Notes under the pieces: model-generated
The model's input: only the letters and a program-made list of their open reading frames with translations
What the model was told of the DNA's origin: nothing
The model's database searches: none
Assembly: GCA_035493895.1 (NCBI GenBank)
Contig: DATJHM010000148.1
Location: forward strand, 1-5,322
From: DATJHM01 sp035493895
GTDB taxonomy: Bacteria; Chloroflexota; Ktedonobacteria; Ktedonobacterales; Ktedonobacteraceae
Reading direction: 5' to 3'
Length of the DNA: 5,322 nucleotides
In this document: piece by piece, positions 1 to 3,554 of the stretch
Layout: each line of letters starts with the position of its first letter
Position numbering within the stretch: the first letter of the stretch is position 1
Translations under genes and position numbers: made by a program

Positions 1-1316
1 CCGAAGGCAGAAAGTATCTCCGTGAACACATAGAGCAGGGCCAGCGCGCTCACCACTATAGTCAGCACATAGGCTATCACATTGTAGATCAGGGAGTTCG
101 TAAAACGGCCCATCAGTCGTTTCTGGTTCACAAGATAAAGAATAGCAAAGAGAATAATCGGAAGTAAGAGGCCGTTGAGCAGGTACAGATTGAGCAAAAT
201 CTGGATCACGGGCAGGTCAGGCAACATAGCGATGACGACCCCGATGATGATGAGCAGGGTAAACAATCCCCAGAAGAAAGGGGCCTCTTTCCAGGATCGA
301 TCGACGCCACGTTCAAATCCAAACGCTTCAGCAAGCGAATAGCTCGTCGAAAGCGGCAAAACTCCCGCGGCCAGAAGTGCTGCCCCCAACAGGCCAACGG
401 CAAATGCGCGACTGGCAAATGCTCCCAGAAACGGCGCAAGCGCCTGGGCCGCCTCAGCCGCGGAACCAATGGGCACGCCCTTGCCTCCACTATGCACAAA
501 AAGCGTCGCCGCAGTTGATACGACAATGAAAAAGGCGATAGACACGGAGAAAATAGAGCCCAGATAGACTTCCAGCCGCTCGTATTTGTACTCGCTCATC
601 TGTATGCCACGCTCGGCGACCGCGCTTTGCACATAGAGCTGCATGTAGGGACTGATCGTGGTTCCTACGGCTGCAATGAGCGTCAGGATATAAGCCCCTT
701 TGAGCTGGATGGCAGGGACGAACGTTCCTGTCAGCACCTGACCCCAGTCCGGCTTGCCAAGAAAGGCGGAGAAGACGTAGGTAAAAAAGACGAAGGTCAG
801 GATCAAAAAGACTTTCTCGACCCGTTTATATGATCCCCTCGCTACCAGCCACCAGATCAGCAGACCACCACACGGAGCGGCAATCCAGGAGGGAACATCA
901 AACAGGGAGAGGGCCGCTACGATACCAATAAATTCTGATACAATGACGCCCCCATTGGCAAGCAAAAAAATGAACATCATCAAGACGGTAAAGCGCAGCG
1001 GAAAGTTTTCGCGAATCAGATCGGAGAGCCCTTTGCCGGTCACGGCCCCCATTCGCGCACACATCTCCTGCACTACGGCGACGCCTATCATCAAAACGGG
1101 CATCACCCAGAGCATTGTATAACCAAACTGCGATCCCATGGTGCTATAGGTGGCAATACCTCCAGGATCATTGCCCGCATTGGCGGCTATCAGGCCCGGC
1201 CCAAAAATTCCTACATAGAACAGTAAGCGCCGACCAATGCGCCGAAGCAGCGGCCGACGTGGCGGCCTTGGACGTCTGGACTGATGGGTTTGTTCGGTGG
1301 TGAGATTCTCCATCAT
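1..1316 (-). CDS. NRAMP/SLC11-family divalent cation transporter, non-canonical metal site, C-terminus off window
   Basis: This is a polytopic inner-membrane protein of the NRAMP fold, which normally imports Mn2+ or Fe2+ with protons. The 438 visible residues contain about 11 hydrophobic segments, near full family length, so only a short tail is missing. After a basic N-terminus (about residues 14-30), TM1 carries GPGLIAANAGNDPGGI. Asp50 of the DPGN signature is kept, but the Asn is Gly53. In TM6 the usual A-T-V-M-P-H reads T219-T-I-S222-P-Y224, so the metal-binding Met is Ser and the His is Tyr. TM8 has LPLSTSYSLAEAFG instead of the usual transporter motif. The start at 1316 is chosen because GGGAG sits 7 nt upstream. 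A second ATG follows immediately. The gene lies 17 bp after the ABC-chimera gene and is probably co-transcribed with it. The fold is secure. The substrate is not, and Mg2+ or another ion is possible, as in NRAMP-related magnesium transporters. Confidence 0.9.
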   Translation of the reverse strand, partial: MMENLTTEQTHQSRRPRPPRRPLLRRIGRRLLFYVGIFGPGLIAANAGNDPGGIATYSTMGSQFGYTMLWVMPVLMIGVAVVQEMCARMGAVTGKGLSDLIRENFPLRFTVLMMFIFLLANGGVIVSEFIGIVAALSLFDVPSWIAAPCGGLLIWWLVARGSYKRVEKVFLILTFVFFTYVFSAFLGKPDWGQVLTGTFVPAIQLKGAYILTLIAAVGTTISPYMQLYVQSAVAERGIQMSEYKYERLEVYLGSIFSVSIAFFIVVSTAATLFVHSGGKGVPIGSAAEAAQALAPFLGAFASRAFAVGLLGAALLAAGVLPLSTSYSLAEAFGFERGVDRSWKEAPFFWGLFTLLIIIGVVIAMLPDLPVIQILLNLYLLNGLLLPIILFAILYLVNQKRLMGRFTNSLIYNVIAYVLTIVVSALALLYVFTEILSAF

Positions 1317-1333
1317 ACCTCGTCTCCCATTAT

Positions 1334-2371
1334 TTACTCTTTATGTTCTTCCAAACGGAATATGCCTCGATCTTCTACATACGAGAAGAGTTCGGCGTAA
1401 CGTCCCCAATCAATAAGCGTTTCTAACTGTGCCCAGGCTTCATCGTCGCTAAAATGCTCCTGAAGCTGATGCAGATAAACCTCTTCTGAGACGGTGTGCG
1501 CAGGCTCTCTCTCCAGATCCGCCACAATCTGCCCAAGCATGCCTATGCGCGCAAGGGCCTGCTTTCTGAAGACCAGTTTCTCTTCCAGCACTCCCGCTTC
1601 GGCAAAACGCTTCCCTGCCTCGGTCAATACCAGATCCCCCTCGTCAGTATCCACCAGTGGCAGCAGATCATCCACTTCCATTTGCAATTCCCGGCCCAAT
1701 TGATAGAGATCTTCCCGTCCATCTCTGGTCGCAACCCGTTCCACCAGCCCGATCACGGAACCAATGGAGACATGCGGCAATGTCTGATAAGGGCGCGGCG
1801 GCTTGGGAGGCCGTTCTTTCCCGGTCTGCGTATCCACAGCCTCAGGATAAAAGCTAAAGGTCATATTCCAGGCCTGACTGGTGAAGATCAGCAGAATGCT
1901 GGCAAGCTCCAGGCCAATATTGGAATGAGGAAAGGCAGCAACCAGGGCCAGTACGACGGCCGGGAGGAACGAGAGAATGGGGACACTCTGCAATATATCC
2001 AGGATGGGGACCATCACGATTTCGGCCCGCCGGTTCGTTGCTGCAATATGTCCATAAGCAAGCGTAAAAATCAATGAGAGCAGGTACGCCAGCAGCATGC
2101 GTAGAAGCGAATAACCAGCATACACTGGTAGCATGAGCGGCGAAAGCTGAATCTTCACGGCGGGCGTCAGCGGGGCACCCCAGCGCGAAGCAGCCATGAT
2201 CAAGAATGTTACTGCTGCAAGACCCACCAGAACAATCACTGCATCCATGAATCCAAAATGTCGAGGCGGTCGCACATCTTTCCCTCGCCCCAGAGAAACT
2301 GCGGACGAGCTTCCACTGCTTTGCAGCGGGCTGTGCTTACGCATCTGTTCAAATAAACGAATTTGTGCCAT
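1334..2371 (-). CDS. Chimera: N-terminal half of NitT/TauT-type ABC permease fused to ABC-ATPase C-terminal (AAA-associated) domain
   Basis: The predicted protein has 345 residues. After a polar N-terminus come hydrophobic segments at about 42-62, 87-107, 118-147 and 153-168. These match the start of a binding-protein-dependent permease (MVPILDILQSVPILSFLP, then SQAWNMTFSFY). Sequence similarity to permeases stops at about Tyr175, just before the EAA loop that contacts the ATPase. A Pro/Lys-rich linker (about 176-196) leads into LPHVSIGSVIGLVE, DLYQLGRELQMEVDDLLPLV and IDWGRYAELF. These are hallmarks of the domain (PF09821-like) normally at the C-terminus of the partner ATPase. No Walker A, Walker B or ABC signature is present. 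The protein is therefore not a working transporter subunit on its own. The start at 2371 is preferred because GGGAG lies about 8 nt upstream; an in-frame ATG at 2386 has a poorer site. The reading frame is intact, so this could be a real protein or an in-frame deletion remnant. Confidence 0.85.
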   Translation of the reverse strand: MAQIRLFEQMRKHSPLQSSGSSSAVSLGRGKDVRPPRHFGFMDAVIVLVGLAAVTFLIMAASRWGAPLTPAVKIQLSPLMLPVYAGYSLLRMLLAYLLSLIFTLAYGHIAATNRRAEIVMVPILDILQSVPILSFLPAVVLALVAAFPHSNIGLELASILLIFTSQAWNMTFSFYPEAVDTQTGKERPPKPPRPYQTLPHVSIGSVIGLVERVATRDGREDLYQLGRELQMEVDDLLPLVDTDEGDLVLTEAGKRFAEAGVLEEKLVFRKQALARIGMLGQIVADLEREPAHTVSEEVYLHQLQEHFSDDEAWAQLETLIDWGRYAELFSYVEDRGIFRLEEHKE

Positions 2372-2431
2372 AGGCTTTTCTCCCATGCACCTGCACTTCG
2401 GCTGGCAGCATGGGGGAGCATTACAACGAGA

Positions 2432-2551
2432 CTAGGCACGATGAATGACAGACACCATCCCCGCCAGACGGGGCATGTGCAGTATATACCGATTCTTACT
2501 GGCGGCAATCACCAGCGTCACGAAAAATCGTTGTTCAGGTCCGGCGTCCAC
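2432..2551 (-). CDS. Possible 39-residue leader or small protein with a perfect Shine-Dalgarno sequence
   Basis: A GTG at 2551 opens a 39-codon frame ending in TAG, beginning VDAGPEQRFFVTLVIAASKN. Its support is an upstream AAGGAGGTGATT (2567-2556), complementary to the 16S rRNA 3' end over its whole length, with the core GGAGG about 9 nt from the start. The GTG sits inside a small hairpin (CGGCG/CGCCG, 2543-2556), which could mask initiation. The frame is the same as that of the chimera gene 60 nt downstream, separated by the stop codon. The peptide matches no family I recognise. It may be a leader peptide, a small protein or a gene remnant. Confidence 0.3.
   Translation of the reverse strand: MDAGPEQRFFVTLVIAASKNRYILHMPRLAGMVSVIHRA
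2459..2505 (-). promoter_or_regulatory. Two mutually exclusive stems upstream of the ABC-chimera/NRAMP operon
   Basis: Two alternative stems share bases. One is a compact CCCCG/CGGGG hairpin with a 5-nt loop at 2459-2473. The other is a longer-range pairing of CCGCCAG (2461-2467) with CTGGCGG (2499-2505). They cannot form together, the arrangement seen in attenuators, but no U-run follows either one. It does not match the M-box or yybP-ykoY riboswitch consensus by eye. The functional call is speculative. Confidence 0.2.
2481..2508 (-). promoter_or_regulatory. Candidate sigma70-type promoter for the ABC-chimera/NRAMP operon
   Basis: On the minus strand TTGCCG (2508-2503) is followed after 16 bp by TATACT (2486-2481). 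These match 4/6 and 5/6 of the -35 and -10 consensus. Transcription would start near 2474, giving a leader of about 100 nt before the ATG at 2371. It lies inside the small ORF at 2432-2551, so if this promoter is the main one that ORF would not be translated from the same transcript. Confidence 0.4.
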
Positions 2552-2586
2552 GCCGAATCACCTCCTTTTTATTTACTCCCCACCCT

Positions 2587-2691
2587 CGTAGGGTCGCTGC
2601 TTGTCTGCGACCGGCTTGTCTGCGACCGGGTTGCTCTACGATAGGAGATTTTCGTCATCGCCCCCGGTCGCAGACAAGCAGCGACTCTACG
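2587..2691. repeat. REP-like inverted repeat (28-bp arms, 27/28 identical) with an internal 15-bp tandem duplication
   Basis: The left arm 2587-2614 and right arm 2664-2691 are reverse complements with one mismatch, separated by 49 bp. Each arm carries its own short palindrome, GGTCGC...GCGACC (fully complementary in the left arm; the outer G is A-opposed in the right), so arms can fold alone or as one long cruciform. In the left arm the unit CTTGTCTGCGACCGG occurs twice in tandem (2600-2614 and 2615-2629), and the left copy is bounded by CGTAG and CTACG (2587-2591, 2636-2640). This is the structure of a paired REP/BIME element. No transposase or target-site duplication is visible, and no T-run follows on either strand, so a simple intrinsic terminator role is unlikely. 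Confidence 0.8.
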
Positions 2692-2907
2692 GGATTGATC
2701 GGAGATTCTCCTTCTCTACGTGACATTGGGGTTGAACTGTTATGACATTTCAGAAAGAAAGAAAGAAAGGATGATCTATGGCACCCGAGGAAATCATGGG
2801 TCTTCTGGCAGGATAAAAGCAGTCACGTTCTTCGTCGAACGTTGTGGGGAAAAGAAAGGAGGAGATATAAAGGGACAGGCAAGCACGTATGACGATATCT
2901 TCCTACT
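2692..2907. other. Intergenic stretch without a supported gene
   Basis: Nothing here looks like a conserved protein on either strand. Visible items are a short palindrome GGAGATTCTCC (2701-2711), a GAAA microsatellite (2753-2768), a 12-codon ATG frame at 2778 that stops at once, a 6-bp hairpin ACGTTC/GAACGT (2825-2842), and a plus-strand AAAGGAGGAG (2855-2864) with no well-placed start codon. On the minus strand the hairpin is followed after 7 nt by TTTT, so it could be a weak terminator of the csoR transcript. Confidence 0.5.
2753..2768. repeat. GAAA tetranucleotide microsatellite (4 units)
   Basis: Four perfect GAAA units, extended by AG upstream and GG downstream, form a short simple-sequence repeat in the intergenic region. 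Slippage could change its length, but no convincing gene starts directly after it. Confidence 0.75.
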
Positions 2908-2982
2908 TCATTCACCATCCGCCTCTACCTCAGCAGAAAGCAGGTTTTCCGGTGTGGAAGAACGACAACTTCCAGGGTCCAT
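2908..2982 (-). CDS. Possible 24-residue ORF downstream of csoR with a strong ribosome binding site
   Basis: The ATG at 2982 is preceded by AAAGGAGGAGAGG (2996-2984), with GGAGG about 6 nt from the start, among the best initiation sites in the window. The frame is only 24 codons (beginning MDPGSCRSSTPENLL, ending in an acidic tail) and stops at TGA. It starts 52 bp after the csoR stop, the position where CsoR-family loci usually carry the regulated transporter or effector gene. It may be a genuine small protein, a leader, or the surviving 5' end of a lost gene. No family is recognised, and the strong SD is the only real support. Confidence 0.3.
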   Translation of the reverse strand: MDPGSCRSSTPENLLSAEVEADGE

Positions 2983-3034
2983 ACCTCTCCTCCTTTGTGC
3001 ATGCATATGGTCGCAGTTCTCTCGATCGAGTATG

Positions 3035-3340
3035 CTAAATGAAACGATCAAGGGCCTCTTTGAGCTCACGAATAGCCTCAGCGCTCTCTCCATTTTGAGC
3101 CGCTTTCGCCACGCTTTCATCAATGTGCAACTCCAGCATGGCTCTCCCAACCTGATCCAGGGCGGCACGGACCGCCGCAACCTGGGTGAGCATGTCGTCG
3201 ATCTGACGGCCCTCTTCCCACAAACGTTTCAAGCTGGTGGCATGACCAGCAATACGAGACAGCCGCTTCGCGATCTTCTCACGAGCCGCACGCTCATCAA
3301 CAGGCTGAGACATCGACACCGACTCTTTCTCTTCATCCAC
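3035..3340 (-). CDS. CsoR/FrmR-family (DUF156) transcriptional repressor lacking cysteine ligands
   Basis: This is a small all-alpha DNA-binding repressor of 101 residues. Family hallmarks are KRLSRIAGHATSLKRLWEEG (about 25-44), the DMLTQVAAVRAALDQVG core (about 49-65) and LELHIDESV (69-77). Characterised CsoR proteins bind Cu(I) with Cys-His-Cys, and FrmR/RcnR/CstR members need the first Cys. Here the aligned positions are Ile47, His72 and Ser76, and the protein has no cysteine at all. It therefore cannot sense Cu(I), sulfide or formaldehyde by the known chemistry. The N-terminus is longer than usual and acidic; Met10 (3313) is an alternative start. Met1 is chosen for an AGGGGGG 7 nt upstream. 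It is transcribed divergently from the molybdoenzyme and probably represses itself. The family call is firm; the inducer is unknown. Confidence 0.92.
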   Translation of the reverse strand: MDEEKESVSMSQPVDERAAREKIAKRLSRIAGHATSLKRLWEEGRQIDDMLTQVAAVRAALDQVGRAMLELHIDESVAKAAQNGESAEAIRELKEALDRFI

Positions 3341-3360
3341 CTACCCCCCTGAGGGGATAG
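3341..3360. promoter_or_regulatory. Candidate CsoR-type operator overlapping the csoR ribosome binding site
   Basis: The 20-bp imperfect palindrome CTAcCCCCCTGAGGGGaTAG has outer CTA/TAG and inner CCCC/GGGG half-sites in dyad symmetry. This G-tract arrangement with flanking TA is typical of CsoR-family operators. It abuts the csoR start codon, contains the SD G-run, and lies about 10-30 nt downstream of the predicted csoR transcription start. Bound repressor could block elongation at csoR. It is over 100 bp from the predicted molybdoenzyme promoter, so direct control of that gene is less certain. Confidence 0.65.
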
Positions 3361-3375
3361 TGCATAACTAGCAAT

Positions 3376-3405
3376 ACTATAGCAAGCGGTGTCACACTCT
3401 GTCAA
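3376..3405 (-). promoter_or_regulatory. Predicted sigma70-type promoter of csoR
   Basis: On the minus strand a perfect -35 TTGACA (3405-3400) is separated by 18 bp from TATAGT (3381-3376), a 5/6 match to the -10 box. The start would fall near 3369, giving a leader of about 30 nt that contains the operator. It is the strongest promoter-like sequence in the window. Confidence 0.7.
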
Positions 3406-3426
3406 GGACGCGAAATATTTTCGTGC

Positions 3427-3471
3427 GATTGGCTGTTGACGATAACATACTTCTCAGGATTGGCTCTTGGC
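3427..3471 (+). repeat. Pair of 14-bp direct repeats upstream of the molybdoenzyme promoter
   Basis: GATTGGCTGTTGAC (3427-3440) and GATTGGCTCTTGGC (3458-3471) agree at 12 of 14 bases and start 31 bp apart, about three helical turns. The second overlaps the predicted -35 box. A shorter inverted relative, TGTCAACCAAT, occurs at 3519-3529. The phasing suggests a tandem activator or repressor site. This is inferred from spacing only. Confidence 0.4.
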
Positions 3472-3496
3472 AGCAATCTTGCTCATCTGTTATGCT
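3467..3496 (+). promoter_or_regulatory. Predicted sigma70-type promoter of the molybdopterin oxidoreductase
   Basis: TTGGCA (3467-3472) and TATGCT (3491-3496) are 18 bp apart, with matches of 5/6 and 4/6 to consensus. Transcription from about 3503 would leave a leader of about 50 nt. An AGGAG at 3542-3546 then lies 8 nt before the ATG at 3555. Confidence 0.5.
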
Positions 3497-3554
3497 AAAA
3501 AAGAGCGTTCAGCCACACTGTCAACCAATAAAAGGAAAGCGAGGAGCAACGTCT

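Noticed and set aside
2372..2560. Known Mg or Mn riboswitch upstream of the transporter operon
   Set aside because: The leader was read on the minus strand for M-box and yybP-ykoY consensus segments, and none was recognisable. A covariance-model search would be needed to exclude a divergent form.
2543..2570. Hairpin followed by ATCACCTCCTTT on the plus strand, resembling the 3' end of 16S rRNA
   Set aside because: Only the anti-SD core matches; the flanking helix lacks the conserved 16S sequence. It is simply the reverse complement of a strong SD on the minus strand.
2587..2691. CRISPR array or intrinsic terminator
   Set aside because: Repeats are inverted with only one tandem duplication and no regular spacers, so it is not CRISPR. 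No T-run follows the stem on either strand, so it is not a standard terminator.
2889..3038. Plus-strand 49-codon ORF beginning MTISSYFIHHPP
   Set aside because: Its only support is an AAAGGAGGAG about 25 nt upstream, too far for initiation. It has no recognisable features and overlaps a better-initiated minus-strand frame.
2720..3352. Plus-strand 210-codon ORF
   Set aside because: It runs antisense over csoR, contains the microsatellite, and its translation shows no family features. The minus-strand csoR has clear family motifs, so this is a shadow frame.
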